From NCBI RefSeq assembly GCF_009497775.1, contig NZ_CP031012.1, positions 3,375,235 through 3,439,234 on the forward strand: a DNA stretch of 64,000 nucleotides, given 5' to 3'. The DNA comes from Alcaligenes faecalis (GTDB taxonomy: Bacteria > Pseudomonadota > Gammaproteobacteria > Burkholderiales > Burkholderiaceae_B). The position numbers were made by a program, and so were the translations under genes. Numbering within the stretch: position 1 is the first letter of the stretch; each line of letters begins with the position of its first letter. Shown in pieces: positions 56,258 to 64,000 of the stretch. The notes below the pieces were generated by a model. The model saw only the letters and a program-made list of their open reading frames with translations. It was not told the DNA's origin and ran no database searches.

Positions 56258-56476
56258 ATGCACCGCATTATTCATACTGGACCGATCCGGGCCCTGACCT
56301 CGTCGGGATCGCATCTTGCCACACATTGCCCTCGCGAGCGCGCTGCCCCCAGCCGCCGCCCCGCTATTGCCTGGCGTATCAACACGGCCAGTCGCAAACC
56401 AGAAATCCACTGGATTGCAGACAGTGACAAACCACCCTCAGCGCGAGTGTGGCGCTGCACCTTGCCCAGCCACTAA
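56258..56476 (+). CDS. mgtA leader ORF 2 (72 residues, Arg/Pro-rich)
   Basis: 72 residues from ATG 56258 with a strong AGGAG site 7-8 bases upstream. It begins MHRIIHTGPIRALTSSG and contains PRERAAPSRRPAIAWRIN, a run dense in Arg and Pro codons. I know no homologue. It may be a true small protein or a regulatory ORF whose translation controls the two hairpins before mgtA. Confidence 0.5.
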   Translation: MHRIIHTGPIRALTSSGSHLATHCPRERAAPSRRPAIAWRINTASRKPEIHWIADSDKPPSARVWRCTLPSH

Positions 56477-56536
56477 GCGCTGGCCTGACGCTTACTAAAT
56501 CCGCTTGTTCTTACCTTTAGTTTGCCGACTCTGAAA

Positions 56537-56577
56537 CAGGTCGGCAGGACCTGCTGCGTCCATCCCCCGGAATGGAC
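56537..56577 (+). promoter_or_regulatory. Two tandem hairpins before mgtA
   Basis: Stem 1 CAGGTC / GACCTG (56537-56553) and stem 2 GTCCAT / ATGGAC (56558-56577), the second ending 33 bp before the mgtA ATG. They follow the second leader ORF and could alternate with other pairings; U runs are lacking, so Rho or translational control is as likely as intrinsic attenuation. Confidence 0.45.
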
Positions 56578-56610
56578 GGCACTGTCACGCCTGTACCCCA
56601 GGAGCATTAC

Positions 56611-59313
56611 ATGAGCATTCAACAACAACGTCCGCCACTGCGCTCAGTGGACAACGACGCCAAACTGCGCACGGCCACCGAAACCGGGCTTAGCCTGGAG
56701 ACGACACTGGCCGCTGTGCAGGCCAATCTGAACGGCCTGACCGACGCCGAGGCCTTGAGCCGCCTGACCGAATACGGCCCTAACGAGGTCGCCCGGGACA
56801 AGCCCGCCCACGCTCTGATTCAATTGGCTCTGGCCTTTAAAAACCCTTTTATTGCGGTCCTGATGGTGCTGGCCGCCGTCAGTGCGGTCACTGACATTAT
56901 TTTGCCCATGCGCTCGGGCGAAGAAGTGGACTACACCGGCGTGCTGATTATTGTGGTCATGGTCACCCTGAGCGGCCTGCTGCGCTTCTGGCAGGAATAC
57001 CGCTCCGGCAAAGCCGCCCAGGCCCTGAAAGCCATGGTGCGTACCACCGCCAGCGTGCAACGACGCTCTACCGTGTCCAGCGCCACGGTCATGCGCGAAA
57101 TCCCCATGAGCCAGATCGTGCCCGGCGATATTGTGCGCCTGTCCGCTGGCGACATGATCCCGGCAGACCTGCGCTTGATAGAGTCCCGCGACTTGTTCGT
57201 CAGCCAGGCTGCCCTGACAGGTGAAGCCCTGCCTGTCGAAAAGTACGATGTTTTCAGCGCAGTCAGCAGCAAGAGCGCCTCGGCATCCAGCTCCCAGGCC
57301 GGTGTGCTGGAGCAGAACAATATGTGCTTTATGGGCACCAACGTGGTCAGCGGCACGGCCACGGCCGTCGTTGTTGCCACTGGCGCCAAGACCTACTTTG
57401 GATCGCTGGCCAAAGCCATTGTCGGTTCGCGCGCTGAAACTGCATTTGATCGTGGCGTGAACAGCGTCAGCTGGCTGCTGATTCGTTTCATGCTGGTCAT
57501 GGTGCCTATCGTGCTGCTGATCAACGGTTTTTCCAAAGGCGACTGGACCGAAGCATTCCTGTTCGCACTGGCCGTGGCGGTCGGTTTGACCCCTGAAATG
57601 CTGCCCATGATTGTGTCCTCCAACCTGGCCAAAGGCGCGGTGGCCATGGCCAAGAACAAGGTGGTGGTCAAACGTCTGAACGCAATCCAGAACTTTGGTG
57701 CCATGGACGTGCTGTGTACCGACAAGACCGGCACTCTGACACAAGATCGCATTATTCTGGAACACCATCTGGGTCTGGACGATCGCAACAGCCCGCGCAT
57801 CCTGGAACTGGCCCTGCTCAACAGCCTGCACCAAAGCGGCGTGAAGAACCTGATGGATCAGGCCGTACTGCGCTTTGCAGAGAAAACTCCCTCTGCCCTG
57901 CAAGCCATTGGCTCCTACCGCAAGATCGACGAACTGCCTTTTGACTTTGTGCGTCGTCGCCTGTCGGTTGTCGTGCAAGATCCGCAGGGCGAACAGCTCA
58001 TGGTCTGCAAGGGTGCGGTAGAAGAAATGCTCAGCATCGCCACCCACGTGCAAGACGGTGATCAACGCTTGCCACTGGATACCGAGCAGCGCGCCCGTCT
58101 GCTGAAAATGGCTTACCGCTACAACTCGGACGGCTTCCGTGTCTTGCTGATCGCCACTCGCAGCATTCCTGTCGCACAGGCCAAGAGCCGTTACGAAGCC
58201 CAGGACGAATGCGAGATGACCGTGCAAGGTTTGCTGACTTTCCTGGACCCACCCAAAGAAAGTGCTGCCCAAGCGATTGCCGCCCTGACCGAGCACGGTG
58301 TGGCCGTGAAAGTGCTGACCGGCGATAACGAAATCATTACCGCGAAGATCTGCCGTGAAGTGGGCCTGGAGCCCGGCAAACCTTTGCTCGGGCCTGAAAT
58401 CGAGCTGATGCAAGACCCCGATTTGCGTTGCGCTGTCGAACGTCACTCAGTTTTTGCCAAGCTCACTCCCCTGCAAAAATCGCGTGTTCTGAAGGCCTTG
58501 CAGGCCAATGGTCACACTGTCGGTTTTCTGGGTGACGGCATCAACGACGCTCCCGCCCTGCGCGATGCTGACGTGGGTATTTCGGTGGATAGCGGTACGG
58601 ATATTGCCAAGGAATCGGCAGACATCATCCTGCTGGAAAAGAACCTGCTGGTGCTGGAAGAAGGCGTAATCAAAGGGCGCGAGACCTTTGGCAACATCAT
58701 CAAGTACCTGAACATGACGGCCAGCTCCAACTTTGGCAATGTGTTCTCGGTGCTGGTGGCCAGTGCTTTCATCCCCTTTCTGCCCATGTTGGCCATCCAC
58801 TTGCTGATTCAAAACCTGCTCTACGATATCTCCCAACTGGCTTTGCCCTGGGACCGCATGGACAAGGACTTTCTGCGCAAACCCCGTAAATGGGATGCCA
58901 AGAATATTGGCCGCTTCATGATCTGGATTGGCCCTACCTCGTCCATCTTTGACATCAGTACCTTTGTCTTGATGTGGTACGTGTTTGGCGCCAATACACC
59001 TGAGCTGCAATCGCTGTTCCAGTCCGGCTGGTTTATTGAAGGCTTGCTCTCGCAGACCCTGGTTGTTCACATGCTGCGTACGCAAAAGATCCCCTTCATC
59101 CAAAGCACCGCCGCCCTGCCTGTGATGCTGATGACCCTTCTGATCGCCGCACTGGGTATTTACCTGCCCTTCTCCGGCGTGGGCGCCATGGTCGGCCTGC
59201 AGCCTCTGCCTTGGGAATACTTCCCTTGGCTGGTCGGCACCTTGCTGGCTTACTGCCTGGTCGCACAGGGTATGAAAATGCTGTACATCCGCCGCTTTGG
59301 CCAGTGGTTCTAA
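56611..59313 (+). CDS. mgtA: Magnesium-importing P-type ATPase
   Basis: 900 residues from ATG 56611 (CAGGAGC upstream). The P3-type pattern is intact: TGEALPVEK, VGLTPEMLPMIVSSNLA in the M4 region, the phosphorylation motif CTDKTGTLTQ (Asp near 371), VLTGDN and GDGINDAPALRDADVG. Ten membrane segments fit the family. It takes up Mg2+ at the inner membrane when magnesium is scarce. The start at 56611 is chosen over the in-frame upstream ATG 56572, which lacks a ribosome site. Confidence 0.97.
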   Translation: MSIQQQRPPLRSVDNDAKLRTATETGLSLETTLAAVQANLNGLTDAEALSRLTEYGPNEVARDKPAHALIQLALAFKNPFIAVLMVLAAVSAVTDIILPMRSGEEVDYTGVLIIVVMVTLSGLLRFWQEYRSGKAAQALKAMVRTTASVQRRSTVSSATVMREIPMSQIVPGDIVRLSAGDMIPADLRLIESRDLFVSQAALTGEALPVEKYDVFSAVSSKSASASSSQAGVLEQNNMCFMGTNVVSGTATAVVVATGAKTYFGSLAKAIVGSRAETAFDRGVNSVSWLLIRFMLVMVPIVLLINGFSKGDWTEAFLFALAVAVGLTPEMLPMIVSSNLAKGAVAMAKNKVVVKRLNAIQNFGAMDVLCTDKTGTLTQDRIILEHHLGLDDRNSPRILELALLNSLHQSGVKNLMDQAVLRFAEKTPSALQAIGSYRKIDELPFDFVRRRLSVVVQDPQGEQLMVCKGAVEEMLSIATHVQDGDQRLPLDTEQRARLLKMAYRYNSDGFRVLLIATRSIPVAQAKSRYEAQDECEMTVQGLLTFLDPPKESAAQAIAALTEHGVAVKVLTGDNEIITAKICREVGLEPGKPLLGPEIELMQDPDLRCAVERHSVFAKLTPLQKSRVLKALQANGHTVGFLGDGINDAPALRDADVGISVDSGTDIAKESADIILLEKNLLVLEEGVIKGRETFGNIIKYLNMTASSNFGNVFSVLVASAFIPFLPMLAIHLLIQNLLYDISQLALPWDRMDKDFLRKPRKWDAKNIGRFMIWIGPTSSIFDISTFVLMWYVFGANTPELQSLFQSGWFIEGLLSQTLVVHMLRTQKIPFIQSTAALPVMLMTLLIAALGIYLPFSGVGAMVGLQPLPWEYFPWLVGTLLAYCLVAQGMKMLYIRRFGQWF

Positions 59314-59443
59314 GTCTGACAGGCCTGTACTCCCGGAAGTCCTTTCGGGGGCCCAGGCCTCGACGCACATGCTGAAAGAACCTCGGGTATATGATGGCCA
59401 CACTACAGACACGATCCTGCAGCCTGGCCCATACACGACAGAC

Positions 59444-60523
59444 ATGAAACCACCCCTTCGCTTCCTATCGAGCAAAACGTACCGAGCCCTGGCCCTGACC
59501 GGCATTTGCATCCTGATGGCGCTGGTCTTTATTGCCGATACCCTCACCAACTACGCTATCGCCGCCGCGGTCTTTCATACACCGCTGCTGCTGATAGCGA
59601 TTCGGTTTTTGTCGGCCCGGCAAGTCGTTGCTCTGACCACCATCAGCATGGTGCTGACCGTGGTCAGCTTTCTGCTGACCCGCGCAGGTGACTACGATGT
59701 GGGCCTGATCAATACCGGCATCAGCATTATTGCCATCGCCATCACCTCGTATCTGGGGCTGAAACTCAAGTCCGTGCAGGCCGCGGCTCATGAGACACGC
59801 GAGCATTTGCTGCGCCTGTCCCGTTTGACTACTTTGGGTCAGCTCAGCACCTCGATTGCCCATGAGGTCAGCCAGCCTTTGGCCGCCATCAATAGCAGCG
59901 CGGGTGCCTGTCAGCGCTGGCTGGAAGCCTCGCCTCCTAATGTAGAAAAGGCACAAGCTGCCGCGAAGCGGATTGTTTACGACGCGCAGCGTGCCAAAGA
60001 TGTGCTGGACCGGGTGCGCAGCATTACCCGGAACGAAGCGCCTACCAGCAGCGCTTTTGATTTGAACCTGGCCCTGACCGAGCTGCTTAGCCTGTCCGGT
60101 GGCGAGATGCGACGTCAGCATATTGATCTGCGTCTGGCCTTGCAGTCCGATCTGCCCCAGGTCTTTGCCGACCGGGTTCAGGTTCAGCAGGTGATGGCCA
60201 ATTTGCTGCTCAATGCCATTGAAGCCCTGTCACCTCCCTCGGACTACCATGCGGCTCATATCACGATAGAAACCAGCCTTTTGCCTGGCGACAAGCCGCA
60301 AGCCAACAAGGTGCTGTTTTCCATCAAGGACAATGGTCCTGGCTTGTCGGGCACGCAGCTGTCCCAATTGTTTGATACTTTCTGGACCACCAAGGCAACC
60401 GGCCTGGGTCTGGGTCTGACCATAAGCCGCACCATTATTGATGCCAATAACGGCCATATCTGGGCCACTGACCAGGCCGATGGCGGTGCTGCCTTTCATT
60501 TCACCTTACCTTTGGCGCCATGA
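59444..60523 (+). CDS. Sensor histidine kinase (FixL/DctB-like core, membrane N-terminus)
   Basis: 359 residues from ATG 59444 (upstream in-frame ATG 59369 is possible). Four or so hydrophobic segments (15-120) have no large periplasmic domain. LGQLSTSIAHEVSQPLAAINSSAGA holds the phospho-His near 139, then the N box (VMANLLLNAIEAL), G1 (SIKDNGPGLS) and G2 (GLGLGLTISRTII) follow. It overlaps the response regulator by 4 bases. The signal is unknown; its place behind mgtA could point to magnesium or membrane status, but that is weak. Confidence 0.9.
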   Translation: MKPPLRFLSSKTYRALALTGICILMALVFIADTLTNYAIAAAVFHTPLLLIAIRFLSARQVVALTTISMVLTVVSFLLTRAGDYDVGLINTGISIIAIAITSYLGLKLKSVQAAAHETREHLLRLSRLTTLGQLSTSIAHEVSQPLAAINSSAGACQRWLEASPPNVEKAQAAAKRIVYDAQRAKDVLDRVRSITRNEAPTSSAFDLNLALTELLSLSGGEMRRQHIDLRLALQSDLPQVFADRVQVQQVMANLLLNAIEALSPPSDYHAAHITIETSLLPGDKPQANKVLFSIKDNGPGLSGTQLSQLFDTFWTTKATGLGLGLTISRTIIDANNGHIWATDQADGGAAFHFTLPLAP

Positions 60524-61161
60524 CAGACAATCTGGATTCCTCTCTGAACACGCCCACCGTCTACATCATTGATGATGACCCTTCCGTTCGCGCGGCCCTG
60601 GACGATTTGCTGGCCAGCGTAGGCTTGAACGCACTGAGTTTTGCTTCCACGCGGGACTTTCTGGCGCATCCCTTATCCGAGGCCCCCGCCTGTCTGGTGC
60701 TGGATGTGCGCATGCCCGAGCAAAGCGGCACGGACTTTCATTTGCAGATGGAGTCGCGCGGACTGCACATGCCGGTCATCTTTATTACCGGCCACGGCGA
60801 TATTCATATGGCGGTCAAGGCCATCAAGCATGGTGCCTGGGATTTTCTGACCAAGCCTTTTGTGGATCAGGATCTGATTGATGCCGTGCAATCGGCTCTG
60901 GCCGCCGATGCGCAGCGCAAGGAGGCGGCCAAGACCCGGCTGACTTTGCAGCAACGCTGGGACAGCCTGAACGCGGGCGAGCGCGATGTGTTCATGCGCG
61001 TGGTGCAAGGCCTGCTGAACAAGCAGATCGCCGCCGAACTGGATGTGAAGGAAGTGACCGTCAAGGTTCGCCGTGCCCGTGTAATGCAAAAAATGCAGGC
61101 CGGTTCGCTGGCGGAGTTGGTACGTCAGTTCGATCAGCTCAATACGGAAAGCGGCCATTAG
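60520..61161 (+). CDS. Response regulator, FixJ/NarL type
   Basis: 213 residues. The receiver domain has IIDDDPSVR, the phospho-Asp in VLDVRMPEQSG (near 61), ITGHGD, and the Lys of FLTKPF. The C-terminal LuxR-type HTH (LNKQIAAELDVKEVTVKVRRARVMQKM) binds DNA. It starts in the last codons of the kinase gene (ATGA overlap), so they form a two-component system with unknown targets. Confidence 0.93.
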   Translation: MTDNLDSSLNTPTVYIIDDDPSVRAALDDLLASVGLNALSFASTRDFLAHPLSEAPACLVLDVRMPEQSGTDFHLQMESRGLHMPVIFITGHGDIHMAVKAIKHGAWDFLTKPFVDQDLIDAVQSALAADAQRKEAAKTRLTLQQRWDSLNAGERDVFMRVVQGLLNKQIAAELDVKEVTVKVRRARVMQKMQAGSLAELVRQFDQLNTESGH

Positions 61162-61264
61162 GACACTTCTGCGCGGCGGTTCTTTCCTAGTTGGCGCGCT
61201 GGGTTAAAATACGCAGATTCGGTCCCGTATGCGGGCTTCCAAAGGTCAAGGCCACACACAAGTT

Positions 61265-62674
61265 ATGAGCACGTCTACTTCCAACGTCATCCGCACCCGT
61301 TTTGCCCCCTCGCCCACTGGTTATCTGCACCTGGGCGGCGCGCGCACTGCACTATTCTCCTGGGCTTTTGCCCGTCATCATCAAGGCACTTTTGTGCTGC
61401 GTATTGAGGATACGGATCTGGAGCGTTCCACCCCCGAGGCGGTGCAAGGCATTCTGGATGGTATGCAATGGTTGGGGCTGGATGCGGATGAAGGTCCGTT
61501 CTACCAGATGCAGCGCATGGATCGTTACCGCGAGGTCATCGCCCAGTTGCTGAAAGACGGCCATGCCTATTACTGCTACAGCAGCCCCGAGGAAGTGGAA
61601 GCCATGCGCGAGAAAGCGCGTGTGCAAGGCTTGAAGCCTCGTTACGATGGCACCTGGCGTCCTGAGGCTGGCAAGCAATTGCCTGCCATCCCGGCTGACC
61701 GCAAGCCTGTGGTTCGTTTCAAGAGCCCGCAGTCCGGCGCAACCAGCTGGGACGATATGGTGAAGGGCCGCATCAGCTTTGATAACAGCGAGCTGGACGA
61801 TCTGGTCATTGCCCGTCCTGATGGCACGCCTACGTACAACTTCTGCGTGGTGGTGGACGATTGGGATATGGCGATCACTCATGTGATTCGCGGTGACGAT
61901 CACGTGAACAACACGCCACGTCAAATTGTGATTTTGCAGGCTTTGGGCGCTACCTTGCCTGAGTACGGTCACGTGCCCATGATTCTGGGCCCTGATGGCG
62001 AGAAGCTGTCCAAGCGCCATGGCGCGGTCAGCATCATGGATTACGACAAGGATGGTTATCTGCCTGAAGCCATGATCAATTATCTGGCTCGTTTAGGCTG
62101 GAGTCACGGTGATGACGAGCTGTTCACTCGCGAGCAGTTGGTGGAATGGTTTGATACGCGCAGTCTGAGCAAGTCGGCTTCGCAGTGGGACCCCAAGAAG
62201 TTGAACTGGGTGAATGCCCATTACATCAAGGCCAGCGACAATGCGAATCTGGCCGAGCGTGTGGCTCCGCGTATTGAGGCTTTGGGTGGCAAGACGGATG
62301 GTCAGGATTTGCCCGGCATCATGGGTTTGTTGAAAGACCGTGCCGAGACTTTGAATCAGCTGGCTGAAGGTGCGTTGTTGTTCTGCCGTCCTTTCGAGCC
62401 TGCCAGCGATGAGCTGATGGCCGAGGTCTTGACGCCGGAAGCACGTGTTTTGCTGCGGGACTTTGCCAGCAAGGCGATTAGCTTGCCGCAGTGGAATACG
62501 GAGAATCTGGCTGCTTTGATCAAGCAGGTTCTGGCTGATCATGAGGTCAAGATGCCCAAGTTGGCTATTCCTTTACGGGTAGCTGTGACGGGGCAGAAGC
62601 AGACGCCTGCGGTGGATGCTGTGCTGGCTTTAGTTGGACGCGATAAGGTTTTGGGACGTTTGGCTGGGTTGTAA
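61265..62674 (+). CDS. gltX: Glutamyl-tRNA synthetase
   Basis: 469 residues from ATG 61265. [22 protein letters not shown] is the HIGH-type start (HLGG) and [11 protein letters not shown] is the KMSKS-type loop. It charges tRNA-Glu. It lies downstream of the two-component pair but with a separate 103-bp gap. A good terminator follows. Confidence 0.97.
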   Translation: MSTSTSNVIRTRFAPSPTGYLHLGGARTALFSWAFARHHQGTFVLRIEDTDLERSTPEAVQGILDGMQWLGLDADEGPFYQMQRMDRYREVIAQLLKDGHAYYCYSSPEEVEAMREKARVQGLKPRYDGTWRPEAGKQLPAIPADRKPVVRFKSPQSGATSWDDMVKGRISFDNSELDDLVIARPDGTPTYNFCVVVDDWDMAITHVIRGDDHVNNTPRQIVILQALGATLPEYGHVPMILGPDGEKLSKRHGAVSIMDYDKDGYLPEAMINYLARLGWSHGDDELFTREQLVEWFDTRSLSKSASQWDPKKLNWVNAHYIKASDNANLAERVAPRIEALGGKTDGQDLPGIMGLLKDRAETLNQLAEGALLFCRPFEPASDELMAEVLTPEARVLLRDFASKAISLPQWNTENLAALIKQVLADHEVKMPKLAIPLRVAVTGQKQTPAVDAVLALVGRDKVLGRLAGL

Positions 62675-62694
62675 GAGTTATAGATCGGTAGTTG

Positions 62695-62724
62695 AAGGGC
62701 ATCTCGAATGAGATGCCCTTTTTG
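62695..62724 (+). terminator. Terminator after gltX
   Basis: An 11-bp perfect stem AAGGGCATCTC / GAGATGCCCTT, loop GAAT, then T5. Confidence 0.93.
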
Positions 62725-62804
62725 TTTTGTGCTTTGTTGTGCGGAATACGGGTTTGATCAATGTTTCGCCTGGGGCTTAAGTGGGAACGGTTGTGGACAC
62801 CATG

Positions 62805-63127
62805 GGAGGCCTGGTACCGCCTCTGGATTGAAGGAAGGCGCTCTGAAGACGTCGTTCAAGTGGGTGGTGCTCCGGCTGGGCTGATAGCTTGCCGGTGCTG
62901 CGCACCGGTACCCTTGTCGAGTGATTGCTACGGGCGCGACCTGAACTCGCCGGGTACTTGGTCCCCCGGACCAAGTACAAACGCCCGGCTCAAACAGCAG
63001 GTCGCTTGCATCCCTACGCAATCACTCGCCCGCGGCAAGCCATCTGAATCGCCCCGCCAGAGCACCACCCACTCGAACGACTCAGAATTGCTTCAGATTC
63101 CAGAGACTGTTTACCAAGGAACTCTTT
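62805..63127. repeat. About 320-bp near-perfect inverted repeat
   Basis: The sequence folds on itself around 62966. The centre is a perfect 11-bp stem GTACTTGGTCC / GGACCAAGTAC with a 3-base loop. Moving out, CGAGTGATTGC, then GTGGGTGGTGCTC and GTCGTTC (62851) pair with their complements to 63081, and weaker pairing (CTCTGG, CCTGGTACC) extends further out. The arms are symmetric to within a base or two at 62851/63081. It could be a palindromic repetitive element or a structured transcript. Confidence 0.85.
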
Positions 63128-63413
63128 TGAGTTGAACGGGGTTGGGCGCGCTTGAGAAACCGAAGAGGTCGGAGGGAAAAGCAAATTTAAAACCTGTTTC
63201 GACTGCCTTGACCCCATCTGAGTGGAGCACCACCAACAACAAGCCGCAGGCAACAGGCAACCCAGCGACTCAAAAAGTTATGGCTATGGAAAGAGTTATT
63301 AGTGACTCTCTCACTAAAGGTCGGGATCAAGGTAAAAGCCAGCTCTATCTTTAGGAGTTCAGTTTCTCCTCATCGTGTGGGGCCTATATGTATTGGCTTC
63401 AGGCCCATAAAAC

Positions 63414-63444
63414 AAAGGCCGAGGGGGTTTGCCCCTCGGCCTTT
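63414..63444 (-). terminator. Terminator for the amidohydrolase gene
   Basis: A 13-bp perfect stem AAAGGCCGAGGGG / CCCCTCGGCCTTT with a GTTTG loop; on the minus strand the T run is TTTGTTTT. Confidence 0.8.
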
Positions 63445-63495
63445 GGCCCTCTTCCCCTTCTACTCTTTTGTGTCGGTTTTTTTTTATCCGTTTTT

Positions 63496-64000
63496 TTAGG
63501 CTGGCATCAGGCCCGCTGGTTTCAGGACTCCCAGGCGGCTAATCAAGGCGGTGCAATGTTCTCTTGCTTTGGCCACGACTTCTTGTTTGGAGACGCATTG
63601 GCTTTCGCCGTTTTCGTAAATGACCTGGCCATTCACGATGGTCATGGTGACGTCGCGGCCGCTGGCACAGTAGACCAGGCTGGCGACCACGTCGAAACAG
63701 GGGCTCAGGTGGGGTTGGTCCAGGTTGACCAACGCCATGTCGGCCAGTTTGCCTTCGCTCAGTTGGCCGGCATCTATGCCCAGCATTTCTGCGCCACCTC
63801 GGGTGGCCAGCCAGAAGGCGTCCTGGGCGTTGCTGGCTTGTGGGTCCAGGCGTGCCAAACGTTGGACGTAGACGGCTTGGCGCATGATCTGGAACAGGTC
63901 GACCTGGTGGCCTGCGGCTCCGTCTGCACCCAGTCCTATGCGCACTCCGGCTTCCAGCAGTTCTTTCAGGCGGATGGGGCCGGAGGCCAGATATTCGTTG
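63496..64000 (-). CDS. Amidohydrolase (MTA/SAH- or triazine-deaminase family), partial
   Basis: The last 167 residues of a protein whose 5' end lies beyond the right edge. RIGLGADGAAGHQVDLFQIMRQA matches the metal-binding Asp segment of the TrzA/AtzA/MtaD subtype (GxGTDGAAS-like), and GQLSEGKLADMALVNLDQPHLSP is the conserved C-terminal composite-domain pattern. Such enzymes deaminate or hydrolyse purine, nucleoside or triazine rings. The substrate is unknown. It ends at a TAA at 63496-63498. Confidence 0.8.
   Translation of the reverse strand, partial: NEYLASGPIRLKELLEAGVRIGLGADGAAGHQVDLFQIMRQAVYVQRLARLDPQASNAQDAFWLATRGGAEMLGIDAGQLSEGKLADMALVNLDQPHLSPCFDVVASLVYCASGRDVTMTIVNGQVIYENGESQCVSKQEVVAKAREHCTALISRLGVLKPAGLMPA

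Larger units (their letters stand above)
55866..56610. promoter_or_regulatory. Long mgtA leader/control region
   Basis: 745 bp. In order: a TATAC/GTATA mini-hairpin near 56010-56023, a perfect palindrome CGGCTTGCAAGCCG at 56074-56087 directly followed by TAAAAT (-10-like, 56088-56093), two small ORFs (56149-56205 and 56258-56476), and two hairpins (56537-56553 and 56558-56577) before the mgtA ribosome site. This resembles a leader-controlled (attenuation-type) magnesium-transporter gene. The first 80 bp probably also hold the promoter of the acetyltransferase on the minus strand. Confidence 0.6.
62675..63495. other. Long gap between gltX and amidohydrolase, with a giant palindrome
   Basis: 821 bp without a convincing gene. 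It contains the gltX terminator, the roughly 320-bp inverted repeat (62805-63127), a partial echo of its arm (GAGCACCACC near 63224-63233) and a terminator-like hairpin for the minus-strand gene. Long ORFs here are artefacts of the palindrome. Confidence 0.7.

Noticed and set aside
62761..63135. 124-codon frame after gltX
   Set aside because: It lies inside the large palindrome, has no ribosome site and no domain-like sequence. The open frame follows from the inverted arms.
1..64000. CRISPR, prophage, integrase or insertion sequence
   Set aside because: No spaced direct repeats, transposase, integrase or phage structural genes were seen on either strand.

Overview
The window looks like a chromosomal segment of a moderately GC-rich betaproteobacterium, probably Burkholderiales and most likely Alcaligenaceae (Alcaligenes-like). 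This is inferred from the Bug-type binding protein, the core order tyrS / glyA-nrdR-ribD / erpA / argC-rpsI-rplM, gltX, and the many CoA-catabolism genes. No database search was possible. I saw no phage, IS element, CRISPR array or plasmid function.

Layout. 1-7.2 kb: a CoA-dependent acid-catabolism region. A partial NDP-forming acyl-CoA ligase and a Bug binding protein face away from an acuI / CaiB-type CoA-transferase / enoyl-CoA hydratase operon, with an IclR regulator and a DUF2478 protein beyond. Two inverted copies of a 28-bp operator-like motif sit in front of the two divergent units, and an exact 75-bp tandem triplet fills the hydratase/iclR gap. 7.3-20.8 kb: a zinc-protease-like autotransporter, a secreted alkyl sulfatase with a divergent outer-membrane protein, a giant BTAD/AAA/TPR regulator, an acyl-CoA ligase and a secreted amidohydrolase. 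21-28.9 kb: a LysE exporter with divergent LysR, a prokaryotic ionotropic-glutamate-receptor-like channel, an arsRBCH arsenic operon and an AraC regulator. 28.9-35.2 kb: two small envelope proteins, then a compact five-gene operon (GNAT, heme-oxygenase-like diiron oxidase, MFS, Cys/Met-type PLP enzyme, small membrane protein) opposite a GlxA-type regulator. This operon is the best candidate for an undescribed pathway. 35.3-51 kb: housekeeping genes (tRNA-Ser, ribD, nrdR, glyA, tyrS, M23 peptidase, anmK, erpA, argC, rpsI, rplM, pmbA, darP). 51-64 kb: a CocE-type lipoprotein hydrolase, a Pat-like acetyltransferase with a decayed ligase half, mgtA behind a long leader with two short ORFs and two hairpins, a FixLJ-type two-component pair, gltX, a roughly 320-bp near-perfect palindrome, and a partial amidohydrolase at the right edge.

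How the parts work together. The left cluster probably imports a carboxylic acid, activates it with CoA and reduces an enoyl-CoA intermediate under IclR control. The ars genes reduce and export arsenic. The mgtA leader most likely couples translation of short ORFs to magnesium-transporter expression. The diiron-oxidase/PLP operon resembles amino-acid tailoring pathways in which an oxidase fragments an amino acid and a Cys/Met-fold PLP enzyme reworks its side chain, with an exporter and an acetyltransferase for handling the product.
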